Assembly: GCA_031292385.1 (NCBI GenBank)
Contig: JARLHE010000006.1
Span: forward strand, 62,001 to 126,000
Origin: Oligoflexia bacterium
GTDB lineage: Bacteria > Bdellovibrionota > UBA1018
Reading direction: 5' to 3'
Length of the DNA stretch: 64,000 nt
Below, piece after piece: positions 44,301 through 51,846 of this stretch. Position 1 is the first letter of the stretch; each line of letters starts with the position of its first letter. Below the pieces are notes generated by a model. The model was not told the DNA's origin. It was given only the letters and a program-made list of their open reading frames with translations, and searched no databases. Position numbers and translations under genes: made by a program.

Positions 44301-45086
44301 TTTTTGTTTGCGAAGCGCTTCAAGCTTTTGCCGAAGAACCTGAATCTTACGGCGGCCCCAGGTCATCTCCTTGTCGAGCAACTCGTCTTTGTACTTTTTG
44401 TACTGACGGGCTTTCTGGGCCTGACGCTCGAGCGATCCGACATTGCGCTCGATTTCCTGGATGACGTCGGTCAAACGAGCGAGATTGGCTTCAGTCGCCT
44501 CGACCTTGCGGAGCGATTCTTTTTTGCGGGCCTTGTATTTGGCGATACCGGCGGCTTCCTCGATCAGAAGGCGGCGCTCTTCCGGCTTCGCGTTCACGAT
44601 CTTGCCGATCTGTCCCTGTTCGATGACCGAATAGCCCTTCGCACCGACACCGGTATCCATGAAGAGCTCTTGAATGTCTTTGAGTCGCGCGGAGACGCCG
44701 TTGACGAAGTACTCGCCTTCGCCGCCGCGATAAAGCCGGCGGGTGACGGAAATTTCGCGCGTGCGAAGCGGAGCGGGAACATCCTGAACGGTCGCGCCGG
44801 CCGGTCCATCTTCCGTGTCCGGCACCTCGGTCTCGAGAACGAGAGTGGCCTCAGCCATTCCGAGCGGGGAATATCTCGAACTGCCGTTGAAAATCAGATC
44901 ATCGGATCCGTTTCCACGCATGTGCTTGTAAGATTGCTCGCCCATGACCCAGAAAAAGGCATCAACGATGTTGGATTTACCGCATCCATTGGGTCCGACG
45001 ATCCCGGTAATTCCGTGATCAAAATGGATAATGGTTTTGTCTTTAAATGATTTGAAGCCTTGGATTTCTAGTCGTTTTACGCGCAT
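41391..45086 (-). CDS. smc: Chromosome segregation ATPase SMC
   Basis: 1231 residues, full length. Walker A GPNGCGKSNIVDAF (about 31-44), a long coiled coil, a hinge near 510-650, a second coiled coil, then the signature motif LLSGGEKALTACSLIFAIFL and Walker B FCVLDEVDAPLDDANIGKF near the C-terminus. SMC dimers, with ScpA and ScpB, extrude DNA loops to organise newly replicated chromosomes. scpA and scpB are not in this window. The long ORFs on the opposite strand are shadows of its GC-rich codons. lolA follows with a one-base overlap. Confidence 0.97.
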   Translation of the reverse strand: MRVKRLEIQGFKSFKDKTIIHFDHGITGIVGPNGCGKSNIVDAFFWVMGEQSYKHMRGNGSDDLIFNGSSRYSPLGMAEATLVLETEVPDTEDGPAGATVQDVPAPLRTREISVTRRLYRGGEGEYFVNGVSARLKDIQELFMDTGVGAKGYSVIEQGQIGKIVNAKPEERRLLIEEAAGIAKYKARKKESLRKVEATEANLARLTDVIQEIERNVGSLERQAQKARQYKKYKDELLDKEMTWGRRKIQVLRQKLEALRKQKEALDQELVGLRAELQVAENTIEIERVEQVTDAKDAEELQNKVQVLSDSLTREKSELDLSRRRRSDLHQQLEALDAEKSELLVSIETERARLAERETENSESESVYSQAAAQACEMDDRVHGVRAEAETLRRELDAAKRELMAGIQNSANLNSRAASLLGRAESAQAQILRVEQQIEDQNEKIRSTTEELSVARSSMEEKKIRLETLKTEKKTRETSLREQEQNLRRLERERDESLRALTQLKSRLQSLEELSAAHEGFGDGPRAALEWAREHGKQGEFFSLAEALEVTPGYESALEGWLENRLESLISLTGDAALQAINQVRSDRQGRVAIQALDATISRSDEAAPLSAQAVTSALRDAGFEVLGELSSLVKINGSIEAGARKRAAETISRVLVVQDLAPLSGFLANNGASRIAQWSLVSMDGSALGADGTLRGGNVAVDGGASLVRRKNMISEIAAQVATSESKHAETESVVVEARTGIETHRAALQALSAELQTIEVESAALERDVHQMDRAFREDERRMSEFGCELERLREEAERAALERSAIEDDLASFTHARAQLEARIEAGEKASSMKLEELRALEEELSALKVAEAQVRERSSSLARELEAGRALIRDRERRLNEINRTTERASGEREQFSGDESGSLAKIETLSIELANTKDRLSAVRDRIEQTSAKTSATLERIKALHKNGDQKNSESSQLALELEKVSMEADHLVQNLEEKYGPGCLEKPVTSPIQEEMTEPVVTAEMSAEEEAALGEDVERLRDRIRRLGEVNMSSIEEFEEAKKRHDYLQTEKQDLEVSIENLNEAIEHINRTSEERFRKAFEAIADRFERLFPIIFGGGQAKLSLVYAEGVTDILEAGVDILAQPPGKKIVNIGLLSGGEKALTACSLIFAIFLVKPSPFCVLDEVDAPLDDANIGKFNALLREMSVKSQFILITHNKKTMELNDTLYGVTMEEPGVSKMVSIELH

Positions 45087-45617
45087 TGGGAAATCACTCT
45101 AACAAGGCGCTCCGAAAAGGCAAGGGCCCGAGATGGGGATCAGCCATCATCGGGCCCATTTCCTTTTCTTTCAAAGAAAACAACCACTTATGGTCGTTAG
45201 TCGTGCCCCTTCCAAGGCTTCGCCAGCTGATTGATTTCAGTCCTGGCGATTCAATCATGCCTCCCGACAAATTTGCCCTGTCCGGGGATATAGGAAACTA
45301 TTTAATTTTGAGGAATTTGGCTGTCGCTGTTCCTGTTGGCCTAACAGGAATCCGGCAGTCCGTGAGCGCCGCAGAGCTCTTGCTACTCCTGGCCTTACGA
45401 CCAGTTTCGACTACGCGGTTTTGCTCACGCTAAAGGTTGCGTGGAGGACCGGTCTCCAGCTGTTCAATGTGAAGCGCCAGACGAAGTGCGCGTCCTTTTG
45501 GGTATTTCGACGTTCTACTCATCTTACCTCCGATAAATTCATCCTATCGAAGTTGGTAACGCGCCGCAATATGCAACATTTAGACAGACACTGAAGTCTC
45601 TCAACTAGCGAGATCTT
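45087..45617. other. 531-bp intergenic region with hairpins and a possible small ORF
   Basis: No clear gene. It contains an eight-base-pair hairpin (GGGCCCGA/TCGGGCCC, 45124-45157) followed by T-rich sequence, the near-palindrome TTTTCTTTCAAAGAAAA (about 45163-45179), and a second hairpin with arms TTCCTGTT/AACAGGAA (about 45333-45353). On the minus strand a 30-codon ORF with a GGAGGT site is listed separately. It sits between divergent smc and the upstream phosphatase's 3' end, so it should hold the smc promoter. The rest may be decayed sequence. Confidence 0.5.
45430..45522 (-). CDS. Possible 30-residue peptide, or 5' fragment of a decayed gene
   Basis: ATG at 45522 preceded by GGAGGTAAG; product MSRTSKYPKGRALRLALHIE and ten more residues, then TAG. 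In the same frame the reading continues for about 37 more codons to the next stop, so a longer gene interrupted by one amber codon is possible. It is too short for the ORF track. Product is basic and not recognised. It lies downstream of the PP2C gene on the same strand and could be a leader for smc or a remnant. Confidence 0.25.
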   Translation of the reverse strand: MSRTSKYPKGRALRLALHIEQLETGPPRNL

Positions 45618-46874
45618 TTAGAAAATCGAAACCATTCCGTAATTTTCTAAGACACGGCTTTCTTCGTCGGGCTCGGTTCGCTGACGAAGCCGATGAATTA
45701 CCGCCTGAAGAACCCCAAGCTCGAATCGAGCGGCAAACCCAATGTTTTCCCTCATGAAAGAGAATAGTGCCTCTCTCGAAAACACCAGAACGATCGTGGG
45801 TTTGGTTGCCGTGACGGTTGCGGAAGGAAGCCCGCCATCAAACAAAGACATTTCACCCAAGATAGCGCCCTTGCCTTCCACCACGTAGGCGCCCTGGCCG
45901 ACATCGACCGAAATCTCCCCGTTCACCACGATGTACATCTCCTCGATGAGCACGCCTTTACGAATCAGGATATCGCCTTCGGCGTAGTTACGGGTATCGC
46001 CAAAGCTCAAAAGACCGACGAGTTGATCGTCATCAAGATGCTGGAAAATGCGAAGCGCGCGAATGGCCCTCAACTTGACGAGCACATTGGGCGAGACGCG
46101 ATTTTTTTCGGGGAGAACGGAATCGCCGTCAATATCGAGCAAAAGCGCGGTGACGTTGTCCCGCCCGCCGTGCGAAAGCGCGAACTCTTCAAGAAGCTTG
46201 GGGATGTCCTTTGACTTGGCGTTCGCGATCGGGGAAGTGATGACCCCTTCTCCGAAATAATCCGAAAGGCCGTCCGAGCAGATCAGCAGTCTTTCACCCG
46301 GCGCAAGCTCACGGACATATAGGGTCGCCTTCGTAACCGGTTGATGCCCGATCGCGGCGAACAAATTCGACGCGTAAGCGACTTTGCGCGCATCCGCGAA
46401 GGCTTTACCTTCGGCAAGCATCGAAGCGAGATAAGTATGGTCGCGGGTGAGCGGATGAAAAGCCCCTTCCCGCACGCTGTAGACGCGAGCATCGCCCGCG
46501 TGAGCGATGAAAGCGAAACTGCGAGAGATCAAAACCACGGCGAGCGCCGCGAACACTCCGGCAGTATCGGATTCGTCTTTCGTTTTTTCGTAAACCACCG
46601 ACGAAGTGTGCTCCAACGCTTGCCTGACCAGCCCCGCGAGCTCCTGCCGATGAGCCGCCGTTGTCGCCTGAGCGTGGCGATCGATCACGGCGCGATTCGT
46701 GCGCAAATATTTTTTCACTTCCTCACATGCCCATTCGGCGACTTGCCGGCCCCGAGGATGGGTCACGCCGTCCGCTACGGCATAAAGACCGAGTTCGGCA
46801 TCTTCAAGATGAACATCCTCATTTTGCTGCCTGACCTTGCCTGGGTGGGTCGAGACGAAAAATTGAGTTTTCAT
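45618..46874 (-). CDS. PP2C-type protein phosphatase fused to a cyclic-nucleotide-binding domain
   Basis: 418 residues. Residues 1-250 are a PPM phosphatase: KVRQQNEDVHL, YAVADGVTHPRG, AHAGDARVYSV, LICSDGLSDYF and GGRDNVTALLLDIDG supply the metal-binding aspartates. Residues 270-400 are a cNMP-binding jellyroll (YAEGDILIRKGVLIEEMYIV, GKGAILGEMSLFDGGLPSAT). In the phosphate-binding cassette the Glu is kept (GEMSLF) but the Arg usual in PRAAT is Ser (PSAT), so cAMP binding is doubtful. It is probably a soluble phosphatase switched by a ligand or partner. No kinase is adjacent. Confidence 0.88.
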   Translation of the reverse strand: MKTQFFVSTHPGKVRQQNEDVHLEDAELGLYAVADGVTHPRGRQVAEWACEEVKKYLRTNRAVIDRHAQATTAAHRQELAGLVRQALEHTSSVVYEKTKDESDTAGVFAALAVVLISRSFAFIAHAGDARVYSVREGAFHPLTRDHTYLASMLAEGKAFADARKVAYASNLFAAIGHQPVTKATLYVRELAPGERLLICSDGLSDYFGEGVITSPIANAKSKDIPKLLEEFALSHGGRDNVTALLLDIDGDSVLPEKNRVSPNVLVKLRAIRALRIFQHLDDDQLVGLLSFGDTRNYAEGDILIRKGVLIEEMYIVVNGEISVDVGQGAYVVEGKGAILGEMSLFDGGLPSATVTATKPTIVLVFSREALFSFMRENIGFAARFELGVLQAVIHRLRQRTEPDEESRVLENYGMVSIF

Positions 46875-47034
46875 AATTCAAGTATGGGTGAAGCTTCGAT
46901 TTGAGCCAAAGATTTTCTCGCACGGTTTGGAAATTTATAATGCATCGCATTCATCTTTTTCTTTTTGGTTTTGAGGCCTTTTTTGAGCCACTTTTGCGTC
47001 AAAAATCAGACATTATTTCCTGACTAAAATAGTC
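46875..47034. other. AT-rich intergenic DNA between the phosphatase and flagellin genes
   Basis: This part of the 314-bp divergent region is AT-rich, with a T-run (CTTTTTCTTTTTGG) and no ORF. It should contain the leftward promoter of the phosphatase gene. Nothing else is seen; the flagellin promoter and leader are listed separately. Confidence 0.45.
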
Positions 47035-47061
47035 TAAAGTTCTTTAGTACCCGACCGATCT
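47035..47061 (+). promoter_or_regulatory. Sigma-28 (FliA)-type promoter of flagellin
   Basis: TAAAGTT begins at 47035; 15 bases after TAAA comes ACCGATCT (47054-47061). The flagellar sigma-28 consensus is TAAAGTTT with an 11-base gap to GCCGATAA, that is TAAA-N15-GCCGATAA. The -35 matches and CCGAT of the -10 matches, with weaker last bases. The transcript would carry a roughly 120-base leader. Confidence 0.65.
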
Positions 47062-47069
47062 GATCAGTG

Positions 47070-47151
47070 AATGAGTTGAACTACTGGAAGGGTTCCAGTA
47101 GCAGATAGATCGCAAGGGTGCAGTGTTCTGCGATCTATTACTTGACTCATT
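47070..47151 (+). ncRNA. Structured flagellin mRNA leader, three-way-junction-like
   Basis: Three nested or adjacent perfect stems can form: outer P1 AATGAGT/ACTCATT (47070-47076 with 47145-47151), P2 CTACTGGAA/TTCCAGTAG (47081-47089 with 47093-47101, three-base loop), and P3 ATAGATCGCA/TGCGATCTAT (47105-47114 with 47129-47138). Loops of P2 and P3 both carry AAGGG-type purine runs. It ends 28 bases before the flagellin Shine-Dalgarno. It does not match the c-di-GMP riboswitch consensus I know. It probably affects mRNA stability or translation. Confidence 0.6.
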
Positions 47152-47188
47152 GGGTCTATTATTTGGATTGGTGTAACCAGGAGGAATT

Positions 47189-48022
47189 ATGGGTCTTCGT
47201 ATCGCAACTAATACTCAGTCACTTGCTGCCCAGAGAAATTTGGGCATCAACAGCTTAGCTCAAAAGAATTCGCTCGAGAAGTTGGCTTCCGGCTCGCGCA
47301 TTAACCGCGCTGCCGACGACGCCGCCGGTCTGGCGATTTCCGAAAAAATGAGAGCATCGATTCGCTCCGTCCGCCAGGACATCCGGAACGCGAACGACGG
47401 TATCTCGATGATTCAAACCGCTGAAGGGGCAATGAACGAAGTCGGAAATATCTTGATCCGCTTCCGCGAACTGTCGACCCAAGCGGCTTCCGACACGGTA
47501 TCCAATACCGAACGCGGCTTCATCGACAAGGAAGTTCAACAGCTCAAGCAAGAAGTGGATCGTATCGCGAACTCAACCGAGTTCAACGGCCACCATCTCT
47601 TGAACGGCGAAGGCGACGCCCTCGAAATCCAAGTCGGCTTGCACAACTCTCCGGAACTCGACCGTTTCAAATACGAAACGGCGAAGACGAACGTCACTCT
47701 CGACCATATGGGCCTGAGCGGCATTTCGACGAGCGACAAGGAAACCTCGCGCAGCAACCTGGACAAGGTCGACGAAGCGATTCGCGTTCTGTCCGGCAAC
47801 CGCGCGGAACTCGGCGCTTTGCAGAACCGCTTTCAATCCAGCGTGAACAGCATGACGATCTATGACGAAAACATGTCAAGCGCTCGTAGCCGAATCTACG
47901 ACGTCGACATGGCGTCCGAGACCGCCGAGCTGACCAAGAACAACATCCTCTCACAAGCGGGTGTTTCGGTTCTCAGTCAGGCGAATCAGAACAACATGAT
48001 GGCCTTGAAGCTTCTCGGCTAA
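47189..48022 (+). CDS. fliC: Flagellin
   Basis: 277 residues, a short flagellin with only the D0/D1 helical core. The N-terminus MGLRIATNTQSLAAQRNLGI and SGSRINRAADDAAGLAISEK, and the C-terminus ENMSSARSRIYDVDMASETA to NQNNMMALKLLG, are the conserved ends that polymerise. The central region is minimal, as in Bdellovibrio and other deltaproteobacterial-type filaments with several flagellins. AGGAGG sits just before the ATG. A FliA-like promoter and structured leader precede it. It is exported by the flagellar type III system. The fliC symbol is generic; paralogues may exist outside the window. Confidence 0.96.
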   Translation: MGLRIATNTQSLAAQRNLGINSLAQKNSLEKLASGSRINRAADDAAGLAISEKMRASIRSVRQDIRNANDGISMIQTAEGAMNEVGNILIRFRELSTQAASDTVSNTERGFIDKEVQQLKQEVDRIANSTEFNGHHLLNGEGDALEIQVGLHNSPELDRFKYETAKTNVTLDHMGLSGISTSDKETSRSNLDKVDEAIRVLSGNRAELGALQNRFQSSVNSMTIYDENMSSARSRIYDVDMASETAELTKNNILSQAGVSVLSQANQNNMMALKLLG

Positions 48023-48054
48023 TCGACTCTGAACGCCAATCCGGAAAATAGATC

Positions 48055-48081
48055 GGGCTCCGCGACACCACCGCGGAGCCC
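48055..48081 (+). terminator. Stable hairpin after flagellin, probable 3' end
   Basis: GGGCTCCGCG/CGCGGAGCCC form a ten-base-pair stem with a seven-base loop, 33 bases past the flagellin stop. No T-run follows, so it is either a weak or Rho-assisted terminator or an mRNA-stabilising hairpin. Confidence 0.55.
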
Positions 48082-48228
48082 ACCCCGGAGCGCGACCAAG
48101 ACTGCACAGATAGAATACATTACAGGTGTCTAAGGATTGTTCGGTCGTAGCACCTGTGTCCGATTTGACAGTTCCATTAATATCAAGCATACGCTTAGCT
48201 GGCCCTTTGGTTGCATTGAGTTTTGATC

Positions 48229-49107
48229 ATGAAACCAAACCACGGACCGACTCGCTTTATCTCTTCTTCTCTCATTCTTGCCATGGTCACGGTAAGCATC
48301 CCGAAATTGGCCTATAGCCGTGGCGCTCCAGCTCCAGTCCCCATCAGTCCGAATTACGTGAATGAACAGGCCGCGGGAGACGCGGCACAGACAATCAGCT
48401 ACGGAACGCCGGCACCCCAGATCAAGCCCGTCTATCAAGACGTTACCCCGCTCAGCGCGCCGTCGCCCGTGCGGTCGTTCAAAAGCCTGAACGCCCACGT
48501 GGATCCGCTCTGGACCATGGATCCCGAGAATTCCTGCCACGAATTCATCGAAAACGTTCAACACCACCCCCGCGGTTGGCTCGCGCGCTTAGCCAGCTAT
48601 TTCGACGGCAATCCGCTCAAGCGGAAAAGACAGCAACTTGCGTTGGCCTTGGCCGCGAACAAAACCGCGCAGGTTTCGGAATACGACGGAGTCCTCGTTT
48701 CGCCGAACCCGGCCCACAATGAGCTCGTCGATGCCGGCATCGGCGGCGCGATTGGCCTGGTCGGCGGTCCGATCGGCGTGATTGTGGGAGCATTGATCGG
48801 CGATGAAGTCGGCCGGGCCGAAAACCACAACTACGAGAGCCCAGAAAAGCTCAAAGGCCACCGCTTGGAGCGGCAGCATCGGCTAGCTTGCATCGACAGC
48901 TACGAAGCCCAAAACCAATTCGTGCCCGTCAACAGCTCCATGGCGATGACCGACTCAAGCCAAAACCCCAAGATCTATGAAGGCAATGCCTACAGGCATC
49001 CGCAAGCGCCTGCAGCCAGCGCGACTTCGGATCAAAGCCGAGTCGACCAGGCCGGGAACAGCATGATGACGCCGGAAGAGGTCTCGAACCTGGTCTCGTC
49101 CGATTGA
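48229..49107 (+). CDS. Secreted or membrane-associated protein with a glycine-zipper segment, unknown function
   Basis: 292 residues from the ATG at 48229. A signal peptide (FISSSLILAMVTVSIPKLAYS) leads to a Pro-rich N-terminal half, a basic helical patch (FDGNPLKRKRQQLALALAAN), then a glycine zipper (DAGIGGAIGLVGGPIGVIVG) typical of proteins that insert in or cluster at the outer membrane. The C-terminal third is Ser/Gln/Asn-rich and disordered. No known family. It ends one base before convergent ppdK and uses a terminator inside the ppdK coding sequence. Its proximity to flagellin may be coincidental. Confidence 0.7.
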   Translation: MKPNHGPTRFISSSLILAMVTVSIPKLAYSRGAPAPVPISPNYVNEQAAGDAAQTISYGTPAPQIKPVYQDVTPLSAPSPVRSFKSLNAHVDPLWTMDPENSCHEFIENVQHHPRGWLARLASYFDGNPLKRKRQQLALALAANKTAQVSEYDGVLVSPNPAHNELVDAGIGGAIGLVGGPIGVIVGALIGDEVGRAENHNYESPEKLKGHRLERQHRLACIDSYEAQNQFVPVNSSMAMTDSSQNPKIYEGNAYRHPQAPAASATSDQSRVDQAGNSMMTPEEVSNLVSSD

Positions 49108-51846
49108 TTATCTGCTAGCGCGCTTCGTCTTTTTCGCCGGGGATTTCTTCCCCGGCGATTTTTCTTTGCGCCCGCGGATCGCGGCTTGCGCCGCCGCGAG
49201 GCGGGCGATCGGGACCCGGTACGGAGAGCAGCTCACGTAATCGAGCCCGGCGCGATAGCAGAACTCAACCGACGACGGATCGCCGCCGTGCTCGCCGCAG
49301 ATTCCGACCTTCAAATCAGGACGCGTGGCGCGACCGTCTTGAATCGAGATCTGCATCAGGCGACCCACGCCAGTCTGGTCGAGCGAGGCGAACGGGTCGC
49401 GCTCGTAGATCTTGGCATCCATGTAATCCTTGAGGAACATGCCCGAATCATCGCGCGATAGACCGTACGCCGTCTGCGTGAGATCGTTCGTGCCGAAGCT
49501 GAAAAACTGCGCATAACGCGCGATTTCGTTCGAGGTCAGCGCGGCGCGCGGAAGCTCGATCATGGTTCCGATCAAATAAGAGATCGACTTGACGTTGACC
49601 CCTTCTTTTTTGAAACGAGCCAATACCGCATCGGCCTCTTCAATGCAGTAATCGCCGACGAACTTCAGCTCGCGCCAATCGCCGACGAGCGGAATCATGA
49701 TCTCCGGTACGATCTTGAATTTCTCGTCGCGGGCAAGCTCGCAAGCCGCTTCCATGATCGCGCGCACCTGCGTGCGATAGATCTCCGGATAGCTGACGCC
49801 AAGACGGCAACCGCGATGGCCGAGCATCGGATTCATTTCGTGCAGGCTTTCGGCCTTGCGCTTCAAGCGCTCGAAAGGAACGTCGATCTTCTTGGCCAGG
49901 GAATGTAGTTCGGCGTCCGAATGAGGGATGAACTCATGCAGCGGGGGATCGAGCAACCGAATGGTAACCGGCAAACCCTTCATTTCGCGGAAAATACCCT
50001 TGAAATCGCCTTTTTGCATCGGAAGGATCTTGGCGAGCGCGCGGCTGCGGCCATCGGCCGTGTCGGCCAGGATCATTTCACGGACCGCATCGATGCGGTC
50101 GGCCTCGAAGAACATGTGCTCGGTACGGCAAAGGCCGATGCCTTCGGCGCCGAAACCACGGGCGGTTTTCGCGTCGAGCGGGGTGTCGGCGTTCGTGCGG
50201 ACTCCGATCGTTCGCGCGAGATCGACCCACTTCATCAGTTCGCGAAAATCCTTGTTCACCGTCGGGGTGATCGTGGGAATCTGGCCTTCGATCACCTCGC
50301 CGCTGCTGCCGTCGAGAGTTATGAAATCGCCTTCCTTGAAAATCCGGTTGCCGATGTGGAACTCGCGGCGCTCGTAACTGACCTTGATCGCGGCGCAGCC
50401 CGAAACACAGCACTTGCCCATTCCGCGCGCGACAACCGCCGCGTGGGAGGTCATGCCACCACGAGCGGTAAGAATGCCCTGCGCGACCGCCATGCCGCCG
50501 ATGTCTTCGGGCGAGGTTTCAAGACGGACCAGGATGACCTTGCGCTTGAACTCGTTTGCCCACTTTTCAGCGGTGTCCGGATCGAAAACGATCTGGCCGG
50601 TCGCCGCGCCCGGCGATGCCGGCAAGCCTTTCGCGATCACCGTCTTTTGCGCCGAAGGATCGAGCGTCGGATGGAGCAACTGGTCGAGCTGTTCCGGATT
50701 AATGCGAAGAATCGCTTCGTCCTTGGTGATGAGCTTTTCGCGGACCATGTCGACCGCGATACGAAGCGCGGCGGTAGCGGTACGCTTTCCGTTTCGGGTC
50801 TGCAGCATGTAAAGCTTGCCGCGTTCGATCGTGAATTCGATGTCCTGCATGTCACGGTAATGCTTTTCGAGCCTGCGATAAACGGCGACCAGCTGCTTAT
50901 AGGCCTTGGGCATGACATGTTCGAGCGTCGGGAGCTCTTCAGCGCCCGGGTGCCGCGAGGCCTCGTTGATCGGCTGAGGCGTACGAATGCCGGCGACCAC
51001 GTCTTCACCTTGGGCATTGATCAAGAATTCACCGAAAAACTTATTCTCGCCCGTCGAAGGATCGCGCGTGAAGGCGACACCCGTCGCGCAATCATCGCCC
51101 ATGTTTCCGAAAACCATGGATTGAACATTGACCGCGGTGCCCCAGCTTTCGGGAATCGCGTTGAGCTTGCGGTACGTGATCGCGCGCGGGCTCATCCAAG
51201 AACCGAAAACCGCGCCGACCGCCCCCCAGAGCTGCTCCCACGGATCTTCCGGAAACTGCTTGCCGTTGGCGCGCACGATCTGCTTGAACGTTTTGACCAG
51301 TCCTTCGAGCTGCTCGGCCGTCAGTTCCGTATCGTTATGGACGCCGGCGACGTGTTTCAAGTCTTCGAGCGCGGCTTCGAAATGATTGGCGTGAATGCCC
51401 AAAACCACGTCGGAGTACATGGTGATGAAACGCCGATAGCTGTCATAGGCGAAACGCGCGTCTTTGGAACCGTCGATCAGGCCCTGAATGGTTTCGTCGT
51501 TCAAACCGAGATTCAAAATCGTATCCATCATTCCGGGCATCGAGGCGCGCGCGCCCGAGCGGACCGAAACCAGAAGCGGATTTTTGCGGTTGCCGAATTT
51601 TCGACCCATCTGCTGTTCGACTCGCGCCAAGGCCTTGCGAACCTGGGCATCCAAGGCCTTGGGATAGGTGTTGCGATTCGCGTAGAAGTGCGTGCAGATA
51701 TCGGTCGAAATGGTGAAACCCGGAGGCACGGGAAGACCCAGCTTGGTCATGCCGTGGAGATTGGCGCCCTTTCCCCCCAGGAGATCGCGCTGCGTCTCCT
51801 GGCCATCCGCTACGCCGCCGCCGAAGCTGTAGACGAACTTAGACAC
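49108..51846 (-). CDS. ppdK: Pyruvate, phosphate dikinase
   Basis: About 912 residues from a GTG at 51846 ([20 protein letters not shown]), which overlaps the end of glyS by eight bases; the track's 51963 start runs 39 residues into glyS. N-terminal ATP-grasp domain, central phosphohistidine domain ([20 protein letters not shown]), and a C-terminal TIM-barrel PEP domain. It interconverts PEP plus AMP plus PPi with pyruvate plus ATP plus Pi. The last 20 residues are a Lys-rich tail ([18 protein letters not shown]) encoded by an overlapping terminator hairpin of the opposite-strand gene. Confidence 0.94.
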   Translation of the reverse strand: MSKFVYSFGGGVADGQETQRDLLGGKGANLHGMTKLGLPVPPGFTISTDICTHFYANRNTYPKALDAQVRKALARVEQQMGRKFGNRKNPLLVSVRSGARASMPGMMDTILNLGLNDETIQGLIDGSKDARFAYDSYRRFITMYSDVVLGIHANHFEAALEDLKHVAGVHNDTELTAEQLEGLVKTFKQIVRANGKQFPEDPWEQLWGAVGAVFGSWMSPRAITYRKLNAIPESWGTAVNVQSMVFGNMGDDCATGVAFTRDPSTGENKFFGEFLINAQGEDVVAGIRTPQPINEASRHPGAEELPTLEHVMPKAYKQLVAVYRRLEKHYRDMQDIEFTIERGKLYMLQTRNGKRTATAALRIAVDMVREKLITKDEAILRINPEQLDQLLHPTLDPSAQKTVIAKGLPASPGAATGQIVFDPDTAEKWANEFKRKVILVRLETSPEDIGGMAVAQGILTARGGMTSHAAVVARGMGKCCVSGCAAIKVSYERREFHIGNRIFKEGDFITLDGSSGEVIEGQIPTITPTVNKDFRELMKWVDLARTIGVRTNADTPLDAKTARGFGAEGIGLCRTEHMFFEADRIDAVREMILADTADGRSRALAKILPMQKGDFKGIFREMKGLPVTIRLLDPPLHEFIPHSDAELHSLAKKIDVPFERLKRKAESLHEMNPMLGHRGCRLGVSYPEIYRTQVRAIMEAACELARDEKFKIVPEIMIPLVGDWRELKFVGDYCIEEADAVLARFKKEGVNVKSISYLIGTMIELPRAALTSNEIARYAQFFSFGTNDLTQTAYGLSRDDSGMFLKDYMDAKIYERDPFASLDQTGVGRLMQISIQDGRATRPDLKVGICGEHGGDPSSVEFCYRAGLDYVSCSPYRVPIARLAAAQAAIRGRKEKSPGKKSPAKKTKRASR
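49135..49167 (+). terminator. Terminator of the 48229 gene, embedded in the ppdK 3' end
   Basis: CGCCGGGG/CCCCGGCG (49135-49142 with 49150-49157) with a seven-base loop is followed by ATTTTTCTTT on the plus strand. This is a textbook intrinsic terminator, 28 bases past the stop of the plus-strand gene, yet it lies wholly inside the ppdK coding sequence on the other strand. Confidence 0.8.

Noticed and set aside
41484-45050. Long plus-strand ORFs (733, 427 and 246 residues) opposite smc
   Set aside because: They mirror smc codons on the other strand, are Arg/Leu/Asp-rich without domains, and smc itself is full length with all motifs.
45086-45433. 115-residue plus-strand ORF next to smc
   Set aside because: No ribosome site, no domain, and it starts on the complement of the smc start codon.
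47070-47151. Cyclic di-GMP riboswitch in the flagellin leader
   Set aside because: The three-way fold is suggestive, but the conserved GEMM-type sequences are not present.
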